Shown piece by piece: positions 1 through 9,115 of a DNA stretch of 64,000 nucleotides. How positions within the stretch are numbered: the first letter of the stretch is position 1; each line of letters starts with the position of its first letter. The notes below the pieces were generated by a model that saw nothing but the letters and a program-made list of their open reading frames with translations, was not told where the DNA came from and did no database searches. Source of the stretch: Chitinibacter bivalviorum (GTDB lineage Bacteria; Pseudomonadota; Gammaproteobacteria; Burkholderiales; Chitinibacteraceae); NCBI RefSeq assembly GCF_013403565.1, contig NZ_CP058627.1:124001-188000 (forward strand). Reading direction: 5' to 3'. A program made the translations under genes and the position numbers.

Positions 1-154
1 CCACGCACGCCAGAATGGCGCTAGGGTGGGGGAGCGCTTCAGTCAATTTGGCAAATTGGGCAATATCGTGGGTGCTTTGGCTGGCTTGAGTTGCATCGCC
101 AAGCCGCCATTTCATGCGGGTATTGCCCAGATCAATCAATAAAACGTCATTCAT
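1..154 (-). CDS. coaX: Type III pantothenate kinase, N-terminal part (gene runs off the left edge)
   Basis: About 51 N-terminal residues are present. They begin MNDVLLIDLGNTRMKWRL, which matches the phosphate-binding opening of CoaX-type pantothenate kinases (a D-x-G-N-T/S-R segment in the ASKHA fold). The enzyme phosphorylates pantothenate as the first step of coenzyme A synthesis in the cytoplasm. Its ATG overlaps the birA stop in an ATGA junction, so the two genes are almost certainly cotranscribed and translationally coupled. The birA-coaX order is common in betaproteobacteria. The C-terminal four fifths lie outside the window, so intactness cannot be judged. Confidence 0.85.
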   Translation of the reverse strand, partial: MNDVLLIDLGNTRMKWRLGDATQASQSTHDIAQFAKLTEALPHPSAILACV

Positions 155-1125
155 TGCGCGCGCCTTAAACTCACATCGCCCGTGTGAATGAGTTTTTCAC
201 CTTCGGTGCTTAATAGCCGCAGCGAGCCGTCGGGCGCGAGCCCGATTAAAGTACCGCTTTGGATTTGCCCATTGGGCGCGATGATATTGACCATCTGCTG
301 CTGCCAGACGTTTAAGGTTTCCCATTGTGGCAAAAAGGGCGCAAAGCCTTGCTGGGCAAACGTGTCTAGGCCCGATTCGAGCGCCGACAAGAGGCGGCCG
401 AATAATTCGTTACGACCGCAGCGCAAACCATGGTGAGACAGGCTGGTCGCGGATTGATCGAGTTCGCTTTGCCAATGCGCCGGAAAAGCGATGTTTAGCC
501 CGATACCAATCACCACTTGTGCGGGGCCCAAGGCATCGCCTTGCATTTCAATCAAAATGCCACCGACCTTGGCAACCTCACCCGTGTCGTTAAGCTTGAT
601 CAATAAATCGTTGGGCCACTTCAGACCGATCTGCTCGACGCCTAATTGGCGCAGTGTCTGCGCGACAGTGGCGCCCACGGCGAGTGATAAGCCGGCTAAT
701 TGGGCTGGGCCGCCATTAAATTGCCACGCCAGCGAAAACATCAGGCTGCCGCCAAGGGCGCCCAGCCAGCGACGACCAAGACGACCGCGTCCGCCTGTTT
801 GCCATTCGGTGGCAAGTACCTGGCCATGCTGCGGGTTTTTAATCAGCTGGCGATTGGTCGACTCAATGGTATTGCTCAGGGAAATAGATAATACCGAGTC
901 TTTAGCTAGATACTGCCCGATAGTATGGCTGTCTAGCCAATCTATGGCTTGGGCAAGTTGGTAACCCGCGCCACTACGGCGTTCGAGTACGATGCCATAT
1001 TGCTCGGCCTGAGCCAGTGCGGTTGAGACACTGGCCCGTGAAATCCCGAGTCGCTCTGCAATGACAGTGCCAGAGGTGAAATGGTGCGCATCAAGTTCGC
1101 GCAAAAGGCGGATGGTGTCGGTCAT
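151..1125 (-). CDS. birA: Bifunctional biotin--[acetyl-CoA-carboxylase] ligase / biotin operon repressor
   Basis: The 324-residue protein has the full two-function BirA layout. A winged helix-turn-helix lies at about residues 5-55 (LGISRASVSTAL is the recognition-helix region). The catalytic domain follows, with the biotinyl-AMP loop GGRGRLGR at 111-118 and KWPND at 169-173, and a C-terminal SH3-like domain ends the chain. The family makes biotinyl-5'-AMP, transfers biotin to the carboxyl carrier protein of acetyl-CoA carboxylase, and can repress biotin genes by dimerising on DNA. The helix-turn-helix suggests that it is a regulator here too, although no biotin gene is in the window. It sits between hslV (47 bp upstream) and coaX (overlapping by 4 bp). 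The ATG lacks a strong Shine-Dalgarno site. Confidence 0.95.
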   Translation of the reverse strand: MTDTIRLLRELDAHHFTSGTVIAERLGISRASVSTALAQAEQYGIVLERRSGAGYQLAQAIDWLDSHTIGQYLAKDSVLSISLSNTIESTNRQLIKNPQHGQVLATEWQTGGRGRLGRRWLGALGGSLMFSLAWQFNGGPAQLAGLSLAVGATVAQTLRQLGVEQIGLKWPNDLLIKLNDTGEVAKVGGILIEMQGDALGPAQVVIGIGLNIAFPAHWQSELDQSATSLSHHGLRCGRNELFGRLLSALESGLDTFAQQGFAPFLPQWETLNVWQQQMVNIIAPNGQIQSGTLIGLAPDGSLRLLSTEGEKLIHTGDVSLRRAQ

Positions 1126-1172
1126 GGGCGTATTTTACGAGAAATGCCGCCCATACGGTAATTCGTGCGGCC

Positions 1173-1748
1173 TTAGATGCCGTTTTCATCGCCGGTTAAT
1201 AAAGCGGGGCTGGCACCCATGCTTTCAACGACGTGGTTTTGGTTGGTGTAAATACACAAATCACCGGCGATTTCGAGCGCTTTTTTCACACAAACTTCGG
1301 GCGGGAAATCGGTGTTTTCCAATAAAGCGCGTGCAGCCGCTTGTGCGTACGCGCCGCCCGAGCCAATTGCGGCAATGCCGCCTTCGGGTTCGAGCACATC
1401 GCCATTACCAGTAATCACGAGCGTTGCCGTTGGGTCGGCCACAATCAGCATCGCTTCCAGTTTGCGCAACATGCGATCGGTGCGCCAGTCTTTGGCCATT
1501 TCGACCGCCGCGCGGGTGAGGTGACCTTGGTGTTTTTCTAGTTTGGATTCAAAACGCTCAAACAAGGTAAACGCATCTGCCGTACCGCCAGCAAAACCAA
1601 CAATGACCTGATCCCGATAGAGTTTGCGCACTTTACGGGCGGTGCCTTTGATCACGATATTGCCCAGCGTCACCTGCCCATCGCCGCCGACCGCCACGTG
1701 ACTGCCGCGGCGTACCGATACGATCGTTGTGCCGTCAAATTGCTCCAT
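1173..1748 (-). CDS. hslV: ATP-dependent protease subunit HslV (ClpQ)
   Basis: The 191-residue protein is a proteasome-like N-terminal threonine hydrolase, the proteolytic half of the HslUV (ClpQY) complex. After a six-residue propeptide (MEQFDG) the mature chain starts TTIVSVRRG, placing the catalytic Thr at residue 7. GDGQVTLGN, the [14 protein letters not shown] segment and the [14 protein letters not shown] helix are all family hallmarks, and the length is normal. The ATG follows a clean AGGAG. HslV needs the ATPase HslU, usually encoded immediately downstream. Here the next gene downstream is birA, so hslU must be elsewhere or absent. Location would be the cytoplasm. Confidence 0.95.
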   Translation of the reverse strand: MEQFDGTTIVSVRRGSHVAVGGDGQVTLGNIVIKGTARKVRKLYRDQVIVGFAGGTADAFTLFERFESKLEKHQGHLTRAAVEMAKDWRTDRMLRKLEAMLIVADPTATLVITGNGDVLEPEGGIAAIGSGGAYAQAAARALLENTDFPPEVCVKKALEIAGDLCIYTNQNHVVESMGASPALLTGDENGI

Positions 1749-1859
1749 GCTTTACTCCTGCTGATTCAGTTGGATGCTGTGTATGTGGCGGCGGTAGGTC
1801 GGAATTACAAGCGAAGTAGGCGGAGGCGACGCTGAGATGTGATTATTTTGGCCTTGAAT

Positions 1860-3086
1860 TTACTTTCTGAGCTCGACGCTGAGCATTTCATGAATGCTCA
1901 TCACTCGCAGTAGGGTATGGACCAGCGGATTGGTATTGATAAAGCGGACTTGACGCCCTTCTTGCAGCCATTTCATCGCCAAATTAAGCATTTGCCCCGC
2001 AGAATCAAAGTCGATTCGCGTAATCTGGCGTAAATCAATGACGGGCGACAAGCTGCTTTCGACTTGTTCGATCAGCTTTTCCAGATTGGCCGGGGTTTGT
2101 GCTGTGATCGTGCCCGTCAGTAGACTTTTTTCCTTTTCCGCGGCTTGAATTTCAGCCTTGGCCAGCGCTTCGGCGGCTGCAATTTGCGCGACTGATTTTG
2201 AGGTCTGGCGCGCATCCCATGAGGGCGGGGAGACTTCAAATGTAATGGCGTAATCGACTGCTAGGTTTTCAAAATCATCCTGCAAACCCAGCAATTGCTG
2301 CAGCTCAATCAGCAACAGCCAGAAAGGAGCTTCGGCCGGATGACGGCGGCCCACCTCGATTTTCTCTTTGAGTAATTGAGTGAGGACATCACTACCAATT
2401 AATTGCAGACTGTTGGGGTTTTTGTGGTTGTGCTGCAAGGCCGCCAGTAATTCGGCCGCGGCGAGGGTATCAACGCCGGTTAATTTACTGAAATCAATCC
2501 GTAGCTGATCATTTTTCTCTTGGAGCAGACGCAAGGCATTCACTTGCTTATCGATGGTGTCGTGCGTCAGATTGCCTGAAAAAGCGTGGTAGCCGCTGGC
2601 CGAAGCTTTCACTTGCGTGTTGCTATGCACGGCTTGCCAAGTGGGTGGTGTTTTTTCAAATTCAACCACAAAATCCAGACCCAAGGCATCGAAGGCTTCT
2701 TTCTGGTTATGTTGTTGCAGTAATTCAAACAGCATTAGCCATGATTCAAGACGGCGTTTGCCGACAAAATGCGGCTTGTCATTGAGCAAAATATTGATCG
2801 CGGCATTGCTTTGACCATTGGCGTACAGCATGGCTGCTTGCTCTTCGGCCGGGCTTAGCGAGTCACTGCTGCTGGACACTTCGATCGACAATTTGGATAA
2901 ATCGTAAGCCGATTCGCTGCTGGGGGCAGGGGCGCTTGCCGTTGCGGGGGCGTTCGGTGCGGGCACTGTATTGCCCGTATTGGATTGCACGCGAGCTTGT
3001 GTCGCGGGGCCAGTTTGAGTTACTGGACCTGTTTGCGTTAAGACCTCTTGTCCGTCTGGACCTTTTTTGCGGAAGAACGAAAACAC
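1860..3086 (-). CDS. Protein with two repeated helical-plus-STAS modules
   Basis: The 408-residue protein starts at a GTG with AGGA eight bases upstream. After a short basic start (FSFFRKK) and a Thr/Gln/Pro/Ala-rich linker (about 15-65), the chain shows the same unit twice. The unit is a helical segment with W-L-x-L-x-E-L and ending F-E-x-x-P-P-x-W (about 110-155 and 255-295), followed by a STAS-like domain (about 165-235 and 320-408, the second with IDLRQITRIDFDSAG). STAS domains usually act as phospho- or nucleotide-sensing adaptors. The helical part recalls the C-terminal region of FimV-like proteins. No enzyme motif or signal peptide is seen. A cytoplasmic scaffold or regulatory role is inferred only. 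It is divergent from the DUF748 gene. Confidence 0.7.
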   Translation of the reverse strand: MFSFFRKKGPDGQEVLTQTGPVTQTGPATQARVQSNTGNTVPAPNAPATASAPAPSSESAYDLSKLSIEVSSSSDSLSPAEEQAAMLYANGQSNAAINILLNDKPHFVGKRRLESWLMLFELLQQHNQKEAFDALGLDFVVEFEKTPPTWQAVHSNTQVKASASGYHAFSGNLTHDTIDKQVNALRLLQEKNDQLRIDFSKLTGVDTLAAAELLAALQHNHKNPNSLQLIGSDVLTQLLKEKIEVGRRHPAEAPFWLLLIELQQLLGLQDDFENLAVDYAITFEVSPPSWDARQTSKSVAQIAAAEALAKAEIQAAEKEKSLLTGTITAQTPANLEKLIEQVESSLSPVIDLRQITRIDFDSAGQMLNLAMKWLQEGRQVRFINTNPLVHTLLRVMSIHEMLSVELRK

Positions 3087-3259
3087 TACGGCAATCCTGA
3101 GTCGAAAGACAAAAATTCACCCTTGGGTGAAGGTTTATTTTACTGCGTTCAAGCCCTTTAGTCGCGTTAAGATTTGGCAAGTGCAGTGATAAATTGCTGG
3201 TATATCATTTATAGTTAAGTAGATTACTATTGCACCTAAATCTTGCCTGAAGGGTTGTA

Positions 3260-6200
3260 ATGCGACATTTCAATTTGCTTTCGCCACCTGGCTCAATCAG
3301 AAAATATTTGCGCGCCGCGCTCTATGCAGGTTTGGGTTTGATTGCATTGGGTGTGTTGAGTATTTTTGCCTTGCCGCCCTTGCTCAAGCCCTACCTTGAG
3401 CAGCAAGCCAGTCAGGCTTTGCACCGTGAGGTGCGCTTAGAGCGGATTGCTTTTAATCCTTTTTTACTCAAAATTGAACTGGAAGGCTTGTCGATTAAAG
3501 ATCAATTTGGTGAATTTGTCCGTGCCAAATCGATCACGATCGATGCTCAATTGATGTCGATTATTCGCGGTGGCCCGGTGTTGCGGGAGTTGACCTTGGT
3601 CGAGCCCAAAATCAATGTGGTGCGCACTGGCGAGAAGTCGTTTAATTTTTCCGATTTGATTAAATCCGATTCGCCTGAGTCTGAGCATTCAGAGCCTTTG
3701 CATTTTTCTCTCAACAATATCCAAATTCAGCAGGGTGCCTTGACGCTGGATGACCGAGTCAAAAGCACAAAGTACACGCTGGATCAATTCAATCTGGCTT
3801 TGCCTTTCGTTTCCAATTTACCGCAGCGCATCGATGAATATATCCAGCCCGCACTGTCAGGGCGCATTAATGGCGAAGTGTTTTCTCTCAAAGGGCAGAG
3901 CAAGCCATTCAAAGATTCGCTAGATACCTCCCTGAGGTTAAGCCTCAAAGACTTTGATATTACTGAATACATGAGCTATACCCCTCTGCCTGAAGCCTTG
4001 GCTGTTGGGAAAGGGCGCTTAAGCACCGAGCTGGATATTGTTTTTCGCCAGCAACGGGATACGGCGAGCCTACTGCTCAATGGACAAGTGCAACTATCCG
4101 ATTTGCAACTCAAGCTGGCCCAACAAGAAGCCTTGCAGCTGGGCAAACTCACCGTGCAGCTGCACGATCTCAAGCCCATGCTGGGCGATTTCCACTTCAA
4201 AAGTTTTAACGTCGATGCGCTGCATGTTTTGGCCGAGCGCAGTAAACAAGGCGAAATGAACTGGTTGGCTTTAGCCCCGAAACCCACATCACCCAAGGCC
4301 AGTGCCGTGGCGGCCAGTGCGATCAAGGCGGATGCCCGTGCTAAGCCTTCGTCGTTCAGTGTCAAGGTCGATGATTTTGCGCTTAAAAATAGCAAAATCA
4401 CTTGGCGCGACGCCAGTGTTGCGCCGGCGCTCGAATACCAAATTCACGATCTGGCGCTGTCAGGGCAGCATTGGGCAAGCGATTCTGCGCAGCCATTTCC
4501 GATTGATGTATCTGCGCAATTGGCGCAGGGGGCCACAGTGGCGGCTAACATTCAGGCGGCTACTGCGCCGCTGACGCTCAAGAGCCAACTTCAGCTCAAT
4601 CAATTGCAACTGGCTGATTTAGCGCCGTATTACGCACCGTATCTGAATGGGCAGCTTAAAGGGGCACTGAGTACCCAGTTTGGATTCGATTGGCAGGCTG
4701 AGTCGAATCAGTATCAGATCCACGCGGGTGAATTGCGCTTGAATCAACTGGCCTTGAACTTGCCCAAACAAAGTAAAAGCGCCGTCGCCATTGCTCAGCT
4801 TGAGCTGAAAGGGATTGAGCTCGATAGCGCGCAACATTTAATTCAAATTGCCAATCTATCGAGTCAGCAAGGCATGCTCGATGTTTTGCTGTTGCCTGAA
4901 TATCACATCAATTTGCTCGACTTCATTCCTACATCGAGCACGCCAAAATCAGAGGCGAAGCCTAGTAAATCGATGCAAGCCAACGCCTCACCCACATGGC
5001 GGGTGAAGCTAGATCAAACATCAATCGCGGATTATCAAATTCGGCTAGAAGACAAAGGCTTGGCCAAATCGACCCCTATCATCCTGCGTAAACTGGCGAT
5101 GGATGTGCAAAATTTAGATACCCAAGCAGGTGTGCGCTCGCAGTTGAAATTTACTGCTGATGGTGGGCGTGGCTCGCATTTTGCAATTAGCGGGCCATTT
5201 ATTGCTCAGCCTTTTTCTAGTCAGTGGCAGATTGATTTCCGTGGCGCCGATGCTGCGTACACTCAGCCATATTTCAGCAAATATCTCAATGTGTCGCTGG
5301 CCAGTGGTTTTGTCGATCTCAAGGGAGTGCTGCATTTGGCGCTAGAGCCCACATTGACCGGCTCTTACCAAGGCAATATTGGTGTGCGCCAATTTTATGC
5401 CTTGGATAAAAGTACGGGCGATGATTTTCTAAAGTGGAAAAATCTATCCTTAAATGGGGTGAAAACGGATTTCTCGCCGCTAAAAATAGATATTGCCGAG
5501 ATCAAGCTCAATGACTTTTTCTCGCGCCTGATTTTATCGGCCAATGGGCGCTTTAATTTGCAGGATATCGTGGTCAGCGAAGAGGGCGCGACCTCGGTGA
5601 CGCGTGAGTCGACGCGTGACACACATGCTGATGCAGCCAAAAAAGCCGATGATGCGGCTGCCAGCATGATCCCGATTCGAATTGGCAAAATCGACTTAAG
5701 TGGTGGCAATATTCGTTATAGCGACCTATTGATTCGCCCTAATTTCACCGCGAATCTGACCGAAATGGGCGGCCAGATTGCAGGGATATCCAGCCAAAAT
5801 GACACGCGAGCAAGTCTTGATTTGAAAGGCAGTGTCGACAATATTGCTCCGGTGCAAATTCAAGGTAGCCTCAATCCATTAGCGAAGGATATTTTTTATG
5901 ATGTCAAAGGCGGTGTGAAAGGTTATGAGCTGACGTCTGCGTCGATGTATTCGGAAAAATACACCGGCTTTGGTATTACCAAAGGCAAGATGTCGATGGA
6001 GGTGGCCTATCACATCGAAAATGGCAAATTAAAAGCCAGCAATAAACTGTTTTTAGATCAGCTGACTTTGAGTGGCGATAAAGTCGATGGCCCTGACGTG
6101 ACCAAATTGCCCGTTAAATTTGCCCTTTCTTTGCTAACCGATCGCAAAGGGCAAGTGAAGCTCAATTTACCGATTGAGGGCTCGCTCGATGACCCTGAGT

Positions 6201-6871
6201 TTCGCATCGGAGCGATTATTTGGCAGGTGGTCGGTAATGTGCTGGAGAAAATTGTCACCGCGCCATTTGATGCATTGGGCGCCGCTTTTTCGGATGGCCC
6301 AAGCCTGTCTTATGTGACGTTTGAACCCGGTCGTGCGCGCATTAGTGATGCAGCCGCCACGTCGATTAAGCAGGTTGCGGACATATTGCTTGATCGACCC
6401 GCCTTGAAGATTGAAGTCACTGGTTGGGCTGATCGCGCTATGGATAGTGATGGGATTAAGCAGTACCTATTGCGTAGTCAGATGCGAGCAGTGAAGGCCG
6501 ACAAGCTGGGTAAATCTGCTGAGTCGGTCGAGTCGGAAGATGAATTAAATTTCACTGAGGAAGAAAAGCCCGCACTGATTGCAGCAGTGTATAAAAAAGC
6601 CAAATTTGAAAAGCCGAGTAATTTGTTAGGTTTGGATAAAAAACTGCCCGTGGAGGAAATGCAGGCTTTGATTTTGAAAAATACAGTGGTCAGCGAACAA
6701 GACTTGCTCGCCATGGCCAATCTAAGGGCAAAGCGGGTTGAAGAGGCATTAAAAGCGGCGGGCCTGCCTGCTGAGCGCGTCTTTATTACCAAGTCGGTGC
6801 TTGATCCTAAGCCTGCGCAAAGTGAAAAGGATCAGGGGCCAGTAACGCGCGTGCAATTTAAATTAGAATAA
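3260..6871 (+). CDS. DUF748 / AsmA-like envelope protein with C-terminal OmpA-like segment
   Basis: This 1203-residue protein has an N-terminal membrane anchor (about residues 15-42, rich in Leu/Ala/Gly) and a very long periplasmic part built of beta-rich AsmA-type repeats. A segment near 1018-1065 (VTFEPGRARIS onward, ending KIEVTGWADRA) resembles an OmpA-like peptidoglycan-associated fold. This is the layout of DUF748 proteins. Members of the wider AsmA/TamB/YhdP superfamily form hydrophobic grooves bridging inner and outer membranes and are implicated in phospholipid transport; that role is extended here by inference. The gene is monocistronic, with its own intergenic region upstream and a convergent gene downstream. 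Confidence 0.85.
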   Translation: MRHFNLLSPPGSIRKYLRAALYAGLGLIALGVLSIFALPPLLKPYLEQQASQALHREVRLERIAFNPFLLKIELEGLSIKDQFGEFVRAKSITIDAQLMSIIRGGPVLRELTLVEPKINVVRTGEKSFNFSDLIKSDSPESEHSEPLHFSLNNIQIQQGALTLDDRVKSTKYTLDQFNLALPFVSNLPQRIDEYIQPALSGRINGEVFSLKGQSKPFKDSLDTSLRLSLKDFDITEYMSYTPLPEALAVGKGRLSTELDIVFRQQRDTASLLLNGQVQLSDLQLKLAQQEALQLGKLTVQLHDLKPMLGDFHFKSFNVDALHVLAERSKQGEMNWLALAPKPTSPKASAVAASAIKADARAKPSSFSVKVDDFALKNSKITWRDASVAPALEYQIHDLALSGQHWASDSAQPFPIDVSAQLAQGATVAANIQAATAPLTLKSQLQLNQLQLADLAPYYAPYLNGQLKGALSTQFGFDWQAESNQYQIHAGELRLNQLALNLPKQSKSAVAIAQLELKGIELDSAQHLIQIANLSSQQGMLDVLLLPEYHINLLDFIPTSSTPKSEAKPSKSMQANASPTWRVKLDQTSIADYQIRLEDKGLAKSTPIILRKLAMDVQNLDTQAGVRSQLKFTADGGRGSHFAISGPFIAQPFSSQWQIDFRGADAAYTQPYFSKYLNVSLASGFVDLKGVLHLALEPTLTGSYQGNIGVRQFYALDKSTGDDFLKWKNLSLNGVKTDFSPLKIDIAEIKLNDFFSRLILSANGRFNLQDIVVSEEGATSVTRESTRDTHADAAKKADDAAASMIPIRIGKIDLSGGNIRYSDLLIRPNFTANLTEMGGQIAGISSQNDTRASLDLKGSVDNIAPVQIQGSLNPLAKDIFYDVKGGVKGYELTSASMYSEKYTGFGITKGKMSMEVAYHIENGKLKASNKLFLDQLTLSGDKVDGPDVTKLPVKFALSLLTDRKGQVKLNLPIEGSLDDPEFRIGAIIWQVVGNVLEKIVTAPFDALGAAFSDGPSLSYVTFEPGRARISDAAATSIKQVADILLDRPALKIEVTGWADRAMDSDGIKQYLLRSQMRAVKADKLGKSAESVESEDELNFTEEEKPALIAAVYKKAKFEKPSNLLGLDKKLPVEEMQALILKNTVVSEQDLLAMANLRAKRVEEALKAAGLPAERVFITKSVLDPKPAQSEKDQGPVTRVQFKLE

Positions 6872-6874
6872 TGC

Positions 6875-6930
6875 ATGGGGTATATTCATCAAACCTAATT
6901 TGAATAAAGATTTGGTGACTATACCCATGG
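6875..6930. other. Imperfect inverted repeat between two convergent genes
   Basis: The spacer between the DUF748 gene and the DUF3025 gene contains a long imperfect dyad. The left arm begins ATGGGGTATA near 6876, and the right arm ends CTATACCCATG near 6927. The arms are about 18 bases with a few mismatches. It could form a hairpin and act as a bidirectional transcription end, but no clear T-tract follows on either strand, so the terminator reading is weak. Confidence 0.35.
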
Positions 6931-6934
6931 CTTT

Positions 6935-7717
6935 CTAAGCGCTTGCCTTTTCTCGCTTGGGGCGAAAGTAAGCCGTATTGCAATAAAACGCATCATCTTG
7001 CTGAGCGTACCAATCTGGGATGCCCAAGTAGGGCAGTGGGGGTAGTTGCTTGGGCTTCTGAAGTGCATCGCTTGCAATGAGTTGGGCCAAAATGGCGTCG
7101 AGCTGCTGGCATTGCGCGTCAATATCTAAATTGAAAAAATCGGCGCCGACCGCAATCGGCCAGCATTTTCCCGTTAAGCCAATAAAGGGCGCCATCAGAT
7201 TTTCAAAGTTGGCATGGCCAAAGGTGATGGCTGAAATCGATTTCCCCCATTGCTCGCGCTGCGTGACAAATAAGTCATGCCATTGATGTTGGGTGACCAG
7301 CTCAAGGAGCTTGGGGTCGCTATAGGGCAAAATTAGGCCGCATTCATCCAGAAGCGTGGCGGCATCCCGTGCAGCGCCGCGAATTGTGGCCGCCGGGTTG
7401 CTATTGATGATACGAAAATGCATGGCATTGAGTGCCGACTTGCTACGCGGGAAGGCGTGCCAGATCATCGCATTAAAGGTATCGTGCCAATTGAGTCGGG
7501 TGGCGACCATGCCATCCCGATAGACCGCCAATTCATAATATTCAGTAATTTGTTCGCTGGGTACAAAACGAATCGGTGAGCCGCCTTCACTGATCGCCAC
7601 CGTCGGAATACTTTGCCAAGTAGCGTAATCGGGCGGGGCGCTAAATTGTGCCAAATGGCGTCGGATGGGGCTAAATGCGGGGTGCTGATTGAAAAAATCG
7701 CTAGGCCAATTCGTCAT
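6935..7717 (-). CDS. DUF3025 domain-containing protein
   Basis: The 260-residue protein is recognised by the DUF3025 hallmark WHDTFNAMIWHAFPRSKSALNAMH (about residues 77-100), followed by a GAARDAATLLDECG segment. No signal peptide or membrane segment is visible, so it should be cytoplasmic. The biochemical function of the family is unknown and nothing in the sequence identifies catalytic residues with confidence, although the conserved His/Asp/Asn cluster suggests an enzyme or metal site. It is separated from tpx by a terminator-like hairpin, so it may have its own promoter. It is convergent with the DUF748 gene. Confidence 0.8.
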   Translation of the reverse strand: MTNWPSDFFNQHPAFSPIRRHLAQFSAPPDYATWQSIPTVAISEGGSPIRFVPSEQITEYYELAVYRDGMVATRLNWHDTFNAMIWHAFPRSKSALNAMHFRIINSNPAATIRGAARDAATLLDECGLILPYSDPKLLELVTQHQWHDLFVTQREQWGKSISAITFGHANFENLMAPFIGLTGKCWPIAVGADFFNLDIDAQCQQLDAILAQLIASDALQKPKQLPPLPYLGIPDWYAQQDDAFYCNTAYFRPKREKASA

Positions 7718-7748
7718 GAGTACATCTTTGAGTAAATATGCAGGGCAG

Positions 7749-7796
7749 CAAAAAGGGCAAACCCATAAAATTGCATTTTACGGTATTTGCCCTTAT
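7749..7796 (-). terminator. Hairpin terminator after tpx
   Basis: On the minus strand AAGGGCAAA pairs with TTTGCCCTT, with an inner TAAAAT/ATTTTA stem, and a T-run follows. It lies 48 bp past the tpx stop and upstream of the DUF3025 gene, so it should end tpx transcription. Confidence 0.65.
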
Positions 7797-7843
7797 TGAG
7801 CCTGACTACTGACTCAATTCAACTAAGCCATGAAGCGTAAAGC

Positions 7844-8344
7844 TTAAGCCAACGCAGCTAAAGCGGCTTCGTAGTTAGGTTCATCTTTGATTTCAGCAAC
7901 CAATTCGCTATGTACAACTTGATCGTTGGCGTCGAGAACGACAACGGCACGTGCAGCAACGCCCACCAATGGGCCGTTCGCAATTTGAACGCCATAGTTC
8001 GCGAGGAATTCGCTACCGCGCATAGTCGACAAATTGATTACGTTTTCCAAGCCTTCAGAGCCGCAGAAACGGCTTTGCGCAAATGGCAGGTCAGCAGAAA
8101 TGCAAACCACAACGGTGTTTTCGAGTTTCGATGCCGCTTCGTTAAAGCGGCGCACCGATGCTGCACAAGTTGGGGTGTCCACGCTTGGGAAAATATTCAA
8201 GATCTTACGTTTACCGGCCAAGCTGGCCAAGGTCACGTCAGAGAGATCTTTTGCAACCAGTGAGAAAGCAGGCGCAGCGCTGCCTACCGCTGGGAATTGG
8301 CCGTTGACATTGATTGCATTGCCGCCAAGGGTAACTGTTGCCAT
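7844..8344 (-). CDS. tpx: Thiol peroxidase (2-Cys peroxiredoxin, Tpx type)
   Basis: Thiol peroxidase reduces hydrogen peroxide and alkyl (lipid) hydroperoxides using thioredoxin. The start chosen is the ATG at 8344 (GGAG eight bases upstream), giving a 166-residue protein starting [13 protein letters not shown]; a longer open frame to 8401 adds 19 residues that do not fit the family. All catalytic residues are present: the T-P-T-C motif with peroxidatic Cys60, resolving Cys94, and the active-site Arg132. It is preceded by a terminator and an AT-rich spacer, so it is probably transcribed alone. Immediately upstream lies a diverged paralogue that lacks these residues. Confidence 0.96.
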   Translation of the reverse strand: MATVTLGGNAINVNGQFPAVGSAAPAFSLVAKDLSDVTLASLAGKRKILNIFPSVDTPTCAASVRRFNEAASKLENTVVVCISADLPFAQSRFCGSEGLENVINLSTMRGSEFLANYGVQIANGPLVGVAARAVVVLDANDQVVHSELVAEIKDEPNYEAALAALA

Positions 8345-8446
8345 GGTGTACTCCGGTAGTGATTTAAAGTGGTTTGAATTAAATAAGTGATGCATCTGCA
8401 TCTTTATAGTGTCTTGCCTTGATTAAGTGGGGGCGGGTGAAATAAA

Positions 8447-8473
8447 AAAAAGCCGGAGAACCGGCTTTTTTGT
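8447..8473 (-). terminator. Rho-independent terminator after the tpx-like gene
   Basis: AGCCGG and CCGGCT form a stem around a TTCT loop, with A- and T-runs on both sides. It lies just beyond the stop of the cysteine-less tpx paralogue and before the tpx promoter region, separating the two transcripts. Confidence 0.85.
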
Positions 8474-8487
8474 ATTGAAGGGTGAAA

Positions 8488-9018
8488 TTATTCTTCGCCC
8501 TTGGGCTCAACCTGCGGTGGATTAAGAATTTCCATCGCCGCCTCATAGCGGGGTTCGTTCATTAACTCAGACACCAATTCGGCGTAGAGCACCATATCGT
8601 TGGTGTCGAGCACAAATAAAGCAGTAGTCATTAGCCCAGACAATGGGACATCGGTGATCATTACGCCATAATCTTTGTGAAAATCGCGACCGCGTAAGGT
8701 CGACATTAATTCGATTTTTCGAAATCCTTCAGCTTCGGCAATGCGGGCTAGTGCATAGGGGGTATCAACCGAAACGGTCATAATGACGGTGTTGCTGAGC
8801 TCATACCCCAGCTTTTCAAGTTGGCGCGCGATATTGAGGCCGATGGCGGCATCAAGGCTGGGAACGACGGCAATCAGCTTGCGCTGCCCCCAATATTTGG
8901 ACAAAGCTACATCTTGCAAATTGGTGTCGACCAGCATAAAGCTGTGAGCCGTGTCGCCAACATGTGGAAAACGGCCGCCAATACTGATTGGTGCGCCATT
9001 GAGCATCACGGTAGACAT
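8488..9018 (-). CDS. Cysteine-less Tpx paralogue (predicted catalytically inactive)
   Basis: This 176-residue protein aligns along its whole length with the neighbouring thiol peroxidase without gaps through the catalytic region, for example N-G-A-P-I-S-I-G-G-R-F-P at the start and LVSELMNEPRYEAA at the end. The catalytic residues are replaced: Thr57 by Ala, peroxidatic Cys60 by Gly, resolving Cys94 by Ala, and the active-site Arg132 by Thr. There is no cysteine anywhere in the chain. The frame is intact, has its own terminator and lies 97 bp after the DUF3426 gene, so it does not look like a decaying pseudogene. An adaptor or sensor role, or a redox-independent fold, is inference; peroxidase chemistry is not expected. 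Confidence 0.85.
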   Translation of the reverse strand: MSTVMLNGAPISIGGRFPHVGDTAHSFMLVDTNLQDVALSKYWGQRKLIAVVPSLDAAIGLNIARQLEKLGYELSNTVIMTVSVDTPYALARIAEAEGFRKIELMSTLRGRDFHKDYGVMITDVPLSGLMTTALFVLDTNDMVLYAELVSELMNEPRYEAAMEILNPPQVEPKGEE

Positions 9019-9115
9019 GATTTACCCTCCGAAAGTGATTCTTTCAGTATGGCTGCTGGTGCTGGAAATACAAGTTACGATGCCGGTGGGGCAAGGATGC
9101 GACCTAGAGTGTGAG

